Assembly: GCF_014202425.1 (NCBI RefSeq)
Contig: NZ_JACHGT010000025.1
Location: 32,088 to 96,087, forward strand
DNA: 64,000 nucleotides
Source of the DNA: Phytomonospora endophytica
GTDB taxonomy: Bacteria > Actinomycetota > Actinomycetes > Mycobacteriales > Micromonosporaceae
Direction: 5' to 3'
The notes below the pieces were generated by a model, which had not been told where the DNA came from, did not search any database, and worked only from the letters and a program-made list of their open reading frames with translations. The position numbers were made by a program, and so were the translations under genes. The number at the start of each line of letters is the position of its first letter. Within the stretch, counting starts at the first letter, position 1. This document shows, piece after piece, positions 16,446 to 24,498 of the stretch.

Positions 16446-17060
16446 TCAGGTCTCGGGGACCAACACCGACGGCAGATGAGAGCGCCACGTCCAGCCCATC
16501 GCCGTGTACAGGTCGCGGCCGACGTCGGTCGCGACGAGGACGCCGGTGCGCGCGCCCAGTTCCGACGCGCGCGTCGTCAGGGCGCCCACGGCGACGCGGC
16601 CGAGGCCGCGACGGCGGTGGGCGGGGTCGGTCTCGACACGGTCGATGACGGCGGAGCCGGTCTCCACGGCGATGTGCGCGTGGGCGGCGGTCGTGCCGTC
16701 GGCGGCCTCGATGACGGACCGCAGGACCGGGCCGTCGACGATGCGCAGTGTGTAGCCGGGCGGGGGCTCGGTCTTCTCCCGCTTGAGTTCGATCGACATC
16801 AGGTGCCCGGGCGGGCCGTGGGTCCAGCCGGGCATCGGCGGGAGTTCACCGGCCGTCTTGATCCACGCGCCCGGCCCGGCGGGCACGGCGGCGAGACGCT
16901 CGCGGTCGTAGGTGTGGAAGACGTGCCGGACGCGGTGGCCGACGTCGCCGACCTCCACGCGGACGCCGCCGGGAATCGCGATCGGCGCGGGCGTGGCGCG
17001 CGACAGCGCCCAGCCCGACACCCAGGCTTCGACGAGTTCGGGGAGGGGAAGCGCGGTCAT
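16446..17060 (-). CDS. GNAT-family N-acetyltransferase
   Basis: This 204-residue protein has a C-terminal GNAT domain. AHIAVETGSAVIDRVETDPAHRRRGLGRVAVGALTTRASELG contains the acetyl-CoA pyrophosphate-binding RRRGLG motif (about residues 148-153). The N-terminal half carries an extra domain (DVGHRVRHVFHTYDRERLAAV) seen in two-part actinobacterial GNATs. It is a single gene between two terminators or regulatory zones. The substrate is unknown. Confidence 0.88.
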   Translation of the reverse strand: MTALPLPELVEAWVSGWALSRATPAPIAIPGGVRVEVGDVGHRVRHVFHTYDRERLAAVPAGPGAWIKTAGELPPMPGWTHGPPGHLMSIELKREKTEPPPGYTLRIVDGPVLRSVIEAADGTTAAHAHIAVETGSAVIDRVETDPAHRRRGLGRVAVGALTTRASELGARTGVLVATDVGRDLYTAMGWTWRSHLPSVLVPET

Positions 17061-17125
17061 GACGCCAGGCTAGGACGACGGCGGTGGGGACACGGGGGTG
17101 GCGAGACGGGGATCACGGCACCGCC

Positions 17126-18742
17126 CTACCTCCCGGCCCCCGCAGGCGTGCCCACGGCCTCCACCTCCATTTCCCTTCCCTTGAACGCCGCCCGCATCCG
17201 ACGGTCGTGGCTCACCAGCACCACCCCGCCCGGGTAGCCCTCCAGTGCCGCCTCCAGCTCGTCGGCGAGCGCCGGCGTGAGGTGGTTGGTCGGTTCGTCC
17301 AGCAGCAGCAGTCCGGCGGGCTCGCCCAGCAGCCGGGCCAGTTCCAGCCGTCGTCGTTGCCCGGTGGACAGCACCCGCACCTCACGCGGCAGGTCCGCCG
17401 GCCGGAACAGCCCGAGCGCCAGCAGTTCGTCGGCGTACTCCTCGGGCGGCCCGGGGCGCCCGGCGGCGTAGGCGGCCAGGAGCGAGCCACGGCCCTCGTC
17501 GTCGGCGTCCTCCTGGCGCAGGAACCCGACGCGGCCGCGCACCAGCGCCTCACCCGCGTCGGGTGCCAGTTCACCGGCGAGGACGCGCAGAAGCGTGGTC
17601 TTGCCCGACCCGTTGGGTCCGGTGACCAGCAGCCGGTCGCCGGGGGCGATGGTCAGCTCGCCGTCGAGGCGCAGCCGCCCGTCGACGCGCACGTCGCGCA
17701 GTTCGGCGGCGGCGCCTTCGCCGCCGCCGAACCGGCCCGTGAAGCTCAGCGGCTCGGGCGGCGCCTCGACGGGCGACGTGGTCAGGCGGTGCACCCGTTC
17801 CTTGGCGTCGCGGATCCGGCTCATCGCCCCGTGCGCCCGCGATCGCGCCCGGAAGGCCCCGGCGCCGCTGAACGAGGCCGGTGCCTTGCGCGGGATCACG
17901 GCCAGGCGCCCGGCGTTGGCGTCGACCAGGGCGAGCCTGCGGGCGAGCTCGTCGCGCCAGTCGCGGTGTTCGCGCAGGCGGCGGGCCCGCTCGGCGGCCT
18001 TGGCGGCGAGGTATCCGGCGTAGCCGTCGCCGTAGCGCCGGACGGTGCGGGCGTCGTGGTCCACCTCCAGGATGGTCGAGGTGACGCGGTCCAGGAAGGC
18101 CCGGTCGTGGGTGACGGCGACGACGGTCCCCCGGTGGCGGCCCAGGTGTTCCTCCAGCCAGGCGACGGCCTTGTCGTCGAGGCCGTTGGTGGGTTCGTCG
18201 AGGAGCAGCAGTTCCGGGTTCGCCGCGAGGGTCGCGGCGAGGGCCAGCCGCCGGCGTTGCCCGCCGGAGAGCGTGCCGAGCCGCCTGTCGCGGTCGAGTC
18301 CGCCCTGGCCGAGGCCGTGAAGGGCGATGTCGACGCGGGTGTCGGCGTTGTACCCGTCGACGGCATCGAAGGCCGACTGCAGCTCGGCGTAGGCGGCGAG
18401 GTCGGCGGGGGTGTCGAGGTGTTGCTCGGCCTCGCGCAGGCGCCGTCGCAGCTCGCGGACGTCGGCGAGGGCGAGGTCGACGGCATCGCCGACGGTGGCC
18501 GTCTCCGGCAGCCCGAGGGTCTGCGCGAGGTGCCCGACGCCGCCGGGCGCGGAGACGGTGACGGTGCCGTTGTCGGGCGTCTCGCGTCCGGCCATCAGGC
18601 GCAGCAGGGTCGACTTGCCGGAGCCGTTGTCGCCGACGACGCCGACCTTCTCGCCGGGCTTGACCGCGAGGGTCACCTGGTCGAGGACCAGGGTGTCGCC
18701 GTAGCGCCTGGTGACTACGGACAGGGAAAGCCGGGTGTGCAC
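17126..18742 (-). CDS. ABC-F family ATPase
   Basis: This 538-residue protein has two ABC domains and no membrane segment, the ABC-F layout. Walker A sites are GDNGSGKSTLLRL (about 41-53) and GPNGSGKTTLLRV in the second half. Signatures are LSGGQRRRLALA and LSTGQRRRLELA, with Walker B LLLLDEPTNGLD and LLLLDEPTNHLT. ABC-F proteins act on ribosomes, either as translation factors or by dislodging ribosome-targeting antibiotics. The GTG start at 18742 follows GGAGG, and the leader is about 100 nt. Its promoter is flanked by two TetR-type palindromes, which favours drug-inducible resistance over housekeeping. No regulator gene is adjacent. Confidence 0.9.
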   Translation of the reverse strand: MHTRLSLSVVTRRYGDTLVLDQVTLAVKPGEKVGVVGDNGSGKSTLLRLMAGRETPDNGTVTVSAPGGVGHLAQTLGLPETATVGDAVDLALADVRELRRRLREAEQHLDTPADLAAYAELQSAFDAVDGYNADTRVDIALHGLGQGGLDRDRRLGTLSGGQRRRLALAATLAANPELLLLDEPTNGLDDKAVAWLEEHLGRHRGTVVAVTHDRAFLDRVTSTILEVDHDARTVRRYGDGYAGYLAAKAAERARRLREHRDWRDELARRLALVDANAGRLAVIPRKAPASFSGAGAFRARSRAHGAMSRIRDAKERVHRLTTSPVEAPPEPLSFTGRFGGGEGAAAELRDVRVDGRLRLDGELTIAPGDRLLVTGPNGSGKTTLLRVLAGELAPDAGEALVRGRVGFLRQEDADDEGRGSLLAAYAAGRPGPPEEYADELLALGLFRPADLPREVRVLSTGQRRRLELARLLGEPAGLLLLDEPTNHLTPALADELEAALEGYPGGVVLVSHDRRMRAAFKGREMEVEAVGTPAGAGR

Positions 18743-18818
18743 GGTTCGCCTCCTGGTGTTGTCGCGGATCGGGTCGGTGACGTGGCCTGGAACGGTCAGT
18801 GCGAACTCCTCGCCTTAG

Positions 18819-18893
18819 ACGAGACGTATCGTCTCGTTCGATGAACACGACGATAGACCATCCGGCGTGTCTTGACAAGACGAATCGTCTCGT
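18819..18893 (-). promoter_or_regulatory. ABC-F promoter flanked by twin 19-bp operators
   Basis: On the minus strand, TTGTCA (18878-18873) and TATCGT (18855-18850) are separated by 17 bp and form a good -35/-10 pair. One palindrome, ACGAGACGTATCGTCTCGT at 18819-18837, lies just past the expected start of transcription. A second, ACAAGACGAATCGTCTCGT at 18875-18893, overlaps the -35 box. The two differ at two positions. This is a textbook double-operator repression layout, probably for a TetR-type protein encoded elsewhere. Confidence 0.8.
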
Positions 18894-18964
18894 CTCGTGA
18901 TTCGGCTACGGCAACGCCCCGGCCGCGCGTGCGCGACCGGGGCGGAAAGTCGTCCGGTCCCCCG

Positions 18965-19129
18965 CTACTCCCAGTGCGGCGGCCGCTCGTCGAGCAGCCG
19001 GCGGTCGTCCTCGCTCACCGTGCTCCGGCGCTCGCCCCAGCCGGCATCGGTGTCGTCGCGGGTCTGGTCGGGAAGGATGTCGAGTCCACCGTCGTCGGAC
19101 AGGTCGATCTCGCGCTCGTCATCGGTCAC
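18965..19129 (-). CDS. Small acidic conserved protein (54 aa)
   Basis: The reading from the GTG at 19129 gives a strongly acidic 54-residue protein that begins VTDDEREIDLSDDGGLDI, continues LPDQTRDDTDAGWGERR, and ends RRLLDERPPHWE. GGAG stands 7-8 bp before the start. The central PDQTRDDTDAGWGE stretch is one I recall from small actinobacterial proteins of unknown function. No domain, signal or membrane segment is visible. It is upstream of the ABC-F promoter on the same strand and divergent from the unknown gene at 19259. Confidence 0.65.
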   Translation of the reverse strand: MTDDEREIDLSDDGGLDILPDQTRDDTDAGWGERRSTVSEDDRRLLDERPPHWE

Positions 19130-19258
19130 GTCGTTCTCCAAGCCTGCGGGCCGATATCGCCGAGGGAAGCCTACGACGCGGCACCTCTCACCGACACGGT
19201 CAACGGCCCACTGTGTCCGGTTGAACAGGAGTCGCGGGCGTGTACCAAACTGGCGCCC

Positions 19259-20269
19259 ATGAGCACCAACGCCGACCTGGCCCACCAGCTGCTCGTCACG
19301 CTGTGCCACCGCTACGCCTTCGGCGACGTGCGGGCACTGCTGCCGGCCCTCGACCTGTCGGGGCCGAAATTGGCCCGCCTGCGCCGGCTGTGCCTGTTCG
19401 GTCAGCGCCTGGCCGATCTCGACGCCGAGGACTTCGACATGGAGGGCCTGGAAGGCGCGGCGCCCGACCTGCGCGCGCTCATCGCGCGGGCGAAGCGCTG
19501 CCGCATGCCGCAGGAGCCCGGCGAGGCCGACCGGGGCGCACTGCGCACGATGCGCCCGGCCTTCGGGCTGCTCCTGGAGGTCTTCGAGGCGCGGTGGCGC
19601 CGCGGGGACATGGCCGGACTGGTCAGTTGCGCGCACATCATGTCGGAGTACCTGCCGCTGCTGGTGTGGGAATCGGTGTGGGGCCACGCCGCCGACCCGG
19701 CGCTGCTCCCCGCGACCGTCGACGTCATGGGCTCGCGCTTCGGCGACCGGCAGGCGCAGGAGGAGCGCCGCTGCGACCACAACCGCACCGACGCCGGCGC
19801 GACCCAGCGCGCACTGAAGGTCGCCTCGGGCCCGGGCGAGGGCTGGCGCGCCTACCTCGACCGGCAGCACAGCAACGTCTCACACGCCCTCGCGGTGTGC
19901 GCGGCCCGCTGCCGGCAGCGCTGCGGGGTCGTCAACTGCCTGGAGAAGCCCGTGCAGGAGTCCCTGGAGGACCGGTGCTCGGTGGCGCTCGCCTTCGGCG
20001 ACAGCGCCCTGATCCGGCTGCGGCACGCCGCCCCCGTCGGGCACGGCTTCGGCGTCCCCTCCCGCGAGGAGGTCAGCGAGGTGTGGGCCCGCAGCCGGGA
20101 GGCCATCGCCAAGCGCGGGGACATCGGCGCCGCCGTGGCCGCCGACGACGGGTACTGCCTGCCCGGCCTGCCGAGCCTCTTCTCGGCGATCGCCGGCGTG
20201 CCCCTGGAGCCCGACACGCTGCTGCGCGATGTCGCCGAACTGGCCGTGCGGACCCTCAGCGAGCGGTGA
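19259..20269 (+). CDS. Conserved hypothetical protein with Cys/His-rich centre
   Basis: This 336-residue soluble protein starts MSTNADLAHQLLVTLCHRYAF. It is mostly helical. The centre carries several Cys and His residues (ERRCDHNRTDAG, CAARCRQRCGVVNCLEKP) that could bind a metal. I do not recognise a family. The ATG at 19259 was chosen because upstream in-frame codons overlap the small divergent gene. The gap to the downstream methyltransferase gene is 51 bp, so cotranscription is possible. Confidence 0.75.
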   Translation: MSTNADLAHQLLVTLCHRYAFGDVRALLPALDLSGPKLARLRRLCLFGQRLADLDAEDFDMEGLEGAAPDLRALIARAKRCRMPQEPGEADRGALRTMRPAFGLLLEVFEARWRRGDMAGLVSCAHIMSEYLPLLVWESVWGHAADPALLPATVDVMGSRFGDRQAQEERRCDHNRTDAGATQRALKVASGPGEGWRAYLDRQHSNVSHALAVCAARCRQRCGVVNCLEKPVQESLEDRCSVALAFGDSALIRLRHAAPVGHGFGVPSREEVSEVWARSREAIAKRGDIGAAVAADDGYCLPGLPSLFSAIAGVPLEPDTLLRDVAELAVRTLSER

Positions 20270-20320
20270 CACCGGCGACACCGGGCGGGCCGCACGCCGG
20301 CGGCGTGGAAGGATTTCGGG

Positions 20321-21451
20321 GTGGATGCCGAGCTGAACGACGCCCTCGCCGAACTGCGCGACCTGCTACTCGACGGTGAGCGGCTGGTCTCCGCGAGCGC
20401 CGGGGGCCGCCGCAAGGGCCAGGAGGCGCCCGAACCGACGAGGATCCGGCCGGTGACCGTCAAGGGCCGCGAGCTGCTCCAGCTGGAGACGGCCGACGCC
20501 GCCGGGCGCCCGATCGTGCGCAACGTCGAGGCCACCGCCGTCGAGGAACTGCTGGCCAGGCCCTACGCGAACTGGCACGTGGTCACCACTGACGCGACCG
20601 TCGCGGTCCGCATCACCAAGAAGGGCAAGGCCTTCGTGCACCGCACCGCCGAAGGCGGCGAGCGTGTCACCTCGCACGACCGCGTGAAGTCGCATCTGCT
20701 GGCGCCCGACGACCCGCTGTTCGCGGCGGTCGGCGCCGACGCGGCCAAGCGGCGGCAGGTCGACCGTTTCCTGACCCTGGTGGACGGGAAACTCGGCACG
20801 GACGGGGCGCCGCTGCACGTGGTCGACTTCGGCTGCGGGAACGCGTACCTGACCTTCGCCGCCTACAAGTACCTCTCGGGCGTCCGCGAACTGGACGTGA
20901 CGGTGACCGGGGTGGAGATCCGCGAGGAGCAGCGGGTCCACAACAACGCCGTCGCCGAGAAGCTGGGCTACGCCGCCGGGATGCACTTCGTCGCCGACAC
21001 CGCCGCCGAGGCCGACCTGCCCGGCGCCGACATCGTGCTGGCCCTGCACGCCTGCGACACCGCGACCGACGAGGCCATCGCGCGGGGCGTGCGCCTGAAG
21101 GCCGCGCACATCTTCGCCGCGCCCTGCTGCCACCACGACATCGCCGAGCAGCTCAAGGGAGCCGAGGCCCCGGGACCCTACGGCGCGCTGGTCGCCGACG
21201 GGATCCTGCGGGAGCGCTTCGCCGACACCCTCACCGACGCGTTGCGGGCGCTGCTGCTGCGGTCGCTGGGCTACGAGGTCGAGGTCTCGGAGTTCATCGC
21301 CTCGCAGCACACACCGCGCAACTCGATGATCTGGGCGCGCCCGGCGCGGACACCGGCGGCGCTGCGGACGGCCGCGCGCGTCGAGTACGACACCCTCGTC
21401 GAGCAGTGGGGCGTGCGGCCGAAGCTGGCCGAACTGCTCGAAACGGCCTGA
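20321..21451 (+). CDS. SAM-dependent methyltransferase (Methyltransf_32-type)
   Basis: This 376-residue class I methyltransferase has an N-terminal domain of about 160 residues, then the SAM-binding motif VVDFGCGNAYLTFAAYKYL (about 167-185). It continues with VEIREEQRVHNNAVAEKLGY, DIVLALHACDTATDEAIARG and AAPCCHHDIAEQL. The ALHACDTATDEA and PCCHH motifs are typical of the Methyltransf_32 (GSTCD-related) family, thought to act on RNA. There is no signal peptide. The start is GTG at 20321. The substrate is not established. Confidence 0.85.
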   Translation: MDAELNDALAELRDLLLDGERLVSASAGGRRKGQEAPEPTRIRPVTVKGRELLQLETADAAGRPIVRNVEATAVEELLARPYANWHVVTTDATVAVRITKKGKAFVHRTAEGGERVTSHDRVKSHLLAPDDPLFAAVGADAAKRRQVDRFLTLVDGKLGTDGAPLHVVDFGCGNAYLTFAAYKYLSGVRELDVTVTGVEIREEQRVHNNAVAEKLGYAAGMHFVADTAAEADLPGADIVLALHACDTATDEAIARGVRLKAAHIFAAPCCHHDIAEQLKGAEAPGPYGALVADGILRERFADTLTDALRALLLRSLGYEVEVSEFIASQHTPRNSMIWARPARTPAALRTAARVEYDTLVEQWGVRPKLAELLETA

Positions 21452-21534
21452 GCCCTCCCGTTTCGGCACGAGTCCTCCCGCCCGGCCGTAGCATCCGAAC
21501 GGGGGACGCCACCGGCGCGTCCGGAGGGGGAGCC

Positions 21535-22653
21535 ATGCCCGGCCTGTACACCGACATCCCGAGCCGCCCGCAGATCGACGCGCTACTCAACGCGCGGGAA
21601 GCGGCGAGCGTGTCGCTCTATCTCCCCACCGACCCGGCGAACCCGAACGCGGCCCCGATCGCGTTCAAGGACCTCGCCCGCCAGGCCCTCGACCAGCTCC
21701 GCGCGGCCGGTACACCCAAGGGCGAGGTCGAGGCCCTCGACGAGCATCTGACCGACCTGCACGCCGACAGCCGGTTCTGGCGCTTCCAGGCGCGCAGCCT
21801 CGCCGTGTTCGCCACGCCCGCGCGCGTGCGCACCTTCCGGCTGCCCAACCACCTCCAGCCGCAGGCCGCCGTCGCCGACCGCTTCCACGTCAAACCGCTG
21901 CTGCGGTCGGTGACGTTCCCGCAGTCGGGCTACCTCCTGGCCCTCGCACAGGGCTCGGTGCGGCTGATGGAGATCGCCGAAGGCGTCGCGGGGACCACCA
22001 TCGACGTGCCGGACCTGCCCGAGGACGTGGCCAGCGCCGTCGGGAAGGCGAGCATCAAGGACCGCTCCCCCGCCCGCCGGGTGCAGGGCAGCGAGGGACA
22101 GAAGATGAGGATGCGGCAGTACGCGCGCCAGATCGACGAGGCACTGCGGGCCGTCCTGCCCTCGGGCGGGGTGCCACTGGTCCTCGCCGGCGCCGAACCG
22201 CTGCTGAGCATCTTCCGCGAGGTGTGCTCCTACCCCGACGTCGCCGAGGACGTCGTCTCGGGCAACCCGGAGGGGCGCGGCGACGCCGAACTGACCGCCG
22301 ACGCGCGCAAGGTCCTCGACGAGGTCCACGCCGCCGCCCTCGGCGAGCTCAAGGCGCTGTTCGCCGAACGCTCCTCGCAGGGACGCACGGTCGTCGACGT
22401 CGGCGACGCGGCCCGCTTCGCCACGCAGGGCGCGGTCGACACGGTCTTCGTGGACTTCGACGCGACCGTCCCGGGCACCGTCGACGACAACGGCGAGGTC
22501 TCCTACAGCGAGGAGGACGACGCGGTCGCCTACGGCGTCGTCGACGAGATCGCCCGGCGCGTGTGGCTGTCGGGCGGGCGGGTCCTGGCCGTGCGCCGGG
22601 AGGACGTGCCCGAAGGCGGGGACGTGGCGGCGATCCTGCGGTACGCGCCTTAG
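21535..22653 (+). CDS. baeRF-type protein (bacterial relative of eRF1/Vms1)
   Basis: This 372-residue protein opens MPGLYTDIPSRPQIDALLNA followed by EAASVSLYLPTDP, the start I associate with the bacterial archaeo-eukaryotic release factor families (probably family 11). The central part FRLPNHLQPQAAVADRFHVKPLLRSV leads into a Vms1/eRF1-like domain. It ends with a Rossmann-like part (GGVPLVLAGAEPLLSIFREV). Related proteins act on stalled or hibernating ribosomes, but the bacterial families are poorly studied. GGAGGGGG precedes the ATG at 21535; the longer in-frame opening overlaps the methyltransferase gene and is rejected. It overlaps the opposing gene by 4 bp. Confidence 0.78.
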   Translation: MPGLYTDIPSRPQIDALLNAREAASVSLYLPTDPANPNAAPIAFKDLARQALDQLRAAGTPKGEVEALDEHLTDLHADSRFWRFQARSLAVFATPARVRTFRLPNHLQPQAAVADRFHVKPLLRSVTFPQSGYLLALAQGSVRLMEIAEGVAGTTIDVPDLPEDVASAVGKASIKDRSPARRVQGSEGQKMRMRQYARQIDEALRAVLPSGGVPLVLAGAEPLLSIFREVCSYPDVAEDVVSGNPEGRGDAELTADARKVLDEVHAAALGELKALFAERSSQGRTVVDVGDAARFATQGAVDTVFVDFDATVPGTVDDNGEVSYSEEDDAVAYGVVDEIARRVWLSGGRVLAVRREDVPEGGDVAAILRYAP

Positions 22654-23177
22654 GGCGTCCTGACGTACTCGACCTCGACGCCCGCGCGGCGGGCGATGAG
22701 GAAACCGATCTCGGAGACGTCGGCGTAGGTGGTGTTGAGTTCCCAGGTGTCGACCCAGTCGCGGGACTCCCGGCGCACCATGACCTTGTAGTGCAAGGTG
22801 GTCCCGACGGGCAGCGAGTTGACCGAGTAGCGCGTCGAATCGGTCGTGACCGCCGTGACCTCGGCCCACGTGACGGCCATCAGGCGCAGCCCGGCGGCGT
22901 CGACGAAGCCCCCCTTGAACAGGTACAGGCCGCCGTTCACGCGACGGATCCACAGGTAGCCCCACCACAGGACGATCAGCGCGCCCAGCGCCAGGCCCGT
23001 GACGACGAGCGCGTTGTAGGGGCCGTTGCGCAGGAAGTTCCCGCCGACGCACAGCAGCACCAGGCAGAAGAAGGCGCCCGGCAGGCCGGGACGGCGGCGC
23101 ACCCGGCGCTCGAAGGCACCGAGCTCCAGTTCGCGGGCCCTGGCGGCGACGCGCTCGGGTGGGTTCTGGCTCGACAT
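22650..23177 (-). CDS. Two-helix membrane protein with C-terminal PH-like domain (copy 1)
   Basis: This 175-residue protein starts MSSQNPPERVAARARELELG. It has two adjacent membrane helices (GAFFCLVLLCVGGNFL and ALVVTGLALGALIVLWWGYLWI) and then a cytosolic beta-rich domain from GGLYLFKGGFVDAAGLRLMAVTW to the end. The shape is like small membrane-bound PH-type proteins. It is clearly related to the gene just upstream at 23278-23813, so the pair is a tandem duplication. Function is unknown. Confidence 0.7.
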   Translation of the reverse strand: MSSQNPPERVAARARELELGAFERRVRRRPGLPGAFFCLVLLCVGGNFLRNGPYNALVVTGLALGALIVLWWGYLWIRRVNGGLYLFKGGFVDAAGLRLMAVTWAEVTAVTTDSTRYSVNSLPVGTTLHYKVMVRRESRDWVDTWELNTTYADVSEIGFLIARRAGVEVEYVRTP

Positions 23178-23277
23178 GGGCGCCTGCGCAAAGGGGATGG
23201 GGACGGGGCAACCCATCGTAAAACCAGGACGGCCCGTGCAGGAGGGACCGGTCCCAGCGGTGCCGGCGGGTTGCGCG

Positions 23278-23813
23278 CTAGCGGGCTGGGCGCCGGGTGC
23301 CGTCCTCGATCGAGACACCGGCGTGGCGGGCGATGAGGGCCGCGAGTACGCGGTTTCCGGCGTACGTGGCGTCGATCCCCCACGCCACGGTCCGCGCCGG
23401 ATCGGCCGGGGACCGCAACTCCAGCCTGTACAACGGGGCCCCGCGCCCGGAAGGACGCAGGAGGCCGCCGGTCTCCTCGTAGATGATGCCCATGACGTCG
23501 GTCCAGGGAAAGGCGATGATCCGCATGCCGACGGCGTCGACGAAGCCGTCGGCGAACACGAAGAAGCCGCCGCGCAGGCGCTGGATCCACACGTAGGTCC
23601 AGCCCCCGGTGATCAGGGCGCACAGGACCAGGACGGTGATGGTCAAGGCGTTGAGCGGCCCGTACCGCAGCAGCAGGCCGATGGCGATCAGCGGCACCAT
23701 CCCGGCGGCCACGCCCGCCGCACGCGGACGGCGGGGCACCTGCGCCGGAACTCACCGAGTTCGCGGCGGCGCGCCACGGCCATGACGGACTCGCGGGGTA
23801 AGTCGCGGGACAT
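23278..23813 (-). CDS. Membrane protein, copy 2 of tandem pair, apparently frameshifted
   Basis: The longest intact part runs from a GTG at 23739 to 23278. It carries two helices and the domain GGFFVFADGFVDAVGMRIIAF, matching copy 1. Upstream, in another frame, MSRDLPRESVMAVARRRELG plus EFRR aligns with the N-terminus of copy 1 (MSSQNPPERVAARARELELG, AFER). One extra G in the AGGTG at about 23738-23742 would join the two into one protein of about 178 residues starting at 23813. So this copy is either truncated to the GTG form, inactivated, or carries a sequence error. Confidence 0.6.
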
Positions 23814-23892
23814 GGGCACCTGCCCGAGGAGAGAAGTCAGGTCGTGCCCCGATCGTATGGCCGCGACGGCCACCCCCGCAGCCCCCGACCCC

Positions 23893-24414
23893 TCACGCCC
23901 TGATGGGCACGAGCAGCCGCTTCGGCTCCCGCAACGCCACGCTCACCGGGTCCTCCCGCTCGAGGTCGGCGTCGGGCCCGGGGCGCAACTCGACCTCGGC
24001 GGGGTCGACAACCCCGCACAGCGGGCAGACCGAGCCGCCGACGAGGCGCTCGCCGCAGTCGGCGTGGGTGTAGAGCCGGTGGACCTTGCCGCCCATGACG
24101 TACCGGGCCGACCACGTCCCGATGGAGGCCAGGACCGGCCACAGGGCCAGGCCGGCGTCGGTGAGGAGGTACTCCTCGCGGGCCGGGGACTCCTGGTAGC
24201 GGCGCTTGGTGAGGATCCCGGCCGCGGTCAGCGCCGACAGCCGTTCGGCGAGGACCGCCCGCGGCATCTCCAGGTGCGCGAGGAAGTCGCTGTAGCGGCG
24301 GACGCCGTAGAAGGCGTCGCGCACGATCAGCATCGTCCAGCGCTCGCCGATCAGTTCCAGCCCGCGCGCCATCGCGCAGTCCCGCTGGCCGTCGTAGTCC
24401 TTGCCCAGTGCCAT
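23893..24414 (-). CDS. HxlR-family transcriptional regulator with C-terminal zinc-ribbon-like tail
   Basis: This 173-residue regulator has the HxlR winged helix at the N-terminus: CAMARGLELIGERWTMLIVRDAFYGVRRYSDF, LEMPRAVLAERLSALTAAGI and LTKRRYQESPAREEYLLTDAG. Beyond the usual 110 or so residues it carries HADCGERLVGGSVCPLCG, which could bind zinc. It is divergent from the MFS transporter with 84 bp between starts; that gap holds two matched inverted repeats. It is the likely repressor of the pump. Confidence 0.9.
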   Translation of the reverse strand: MALGKDYDGQRDCAMARGLELIGERWTMLIVRDAFYGVRRYSDFLAHLEMPRAVLAERLSALTAAGILTKRRYQESPAREEYLLTDAGLALWPVLASIGTWSARYVMGGKVHRLYTHADCGERLVGGSVCPLCGVVDPAEVELRPGPDADLEREDPVSVALREPKRLLVPIRA

Positions 24415-24434
24415 GTGCCGATCCTAGCGCCCTC

Positions 24435-24489
24435 GGTTCAATGAGCGAACCTACCGTGCTAGCTTGCGTAGGTTCGTTGACTGAACCTA
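24435..24489. promoter_or_regulatory. Twin HxlR operators GGTTC-N7-GAACC
   Basis: Two repeats of the same design lie in the divergent region: GGTTC-N7-GAACC at 24435-24451 and TAGGTTC-N7-GAACCTA at 24469-24489. Centres are about 36 bp apart. The second touches the ribosome-binding site of the MFS gene. Confidence 0.78.
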
Positions 24490-24498
24490 GGAGTCCCC

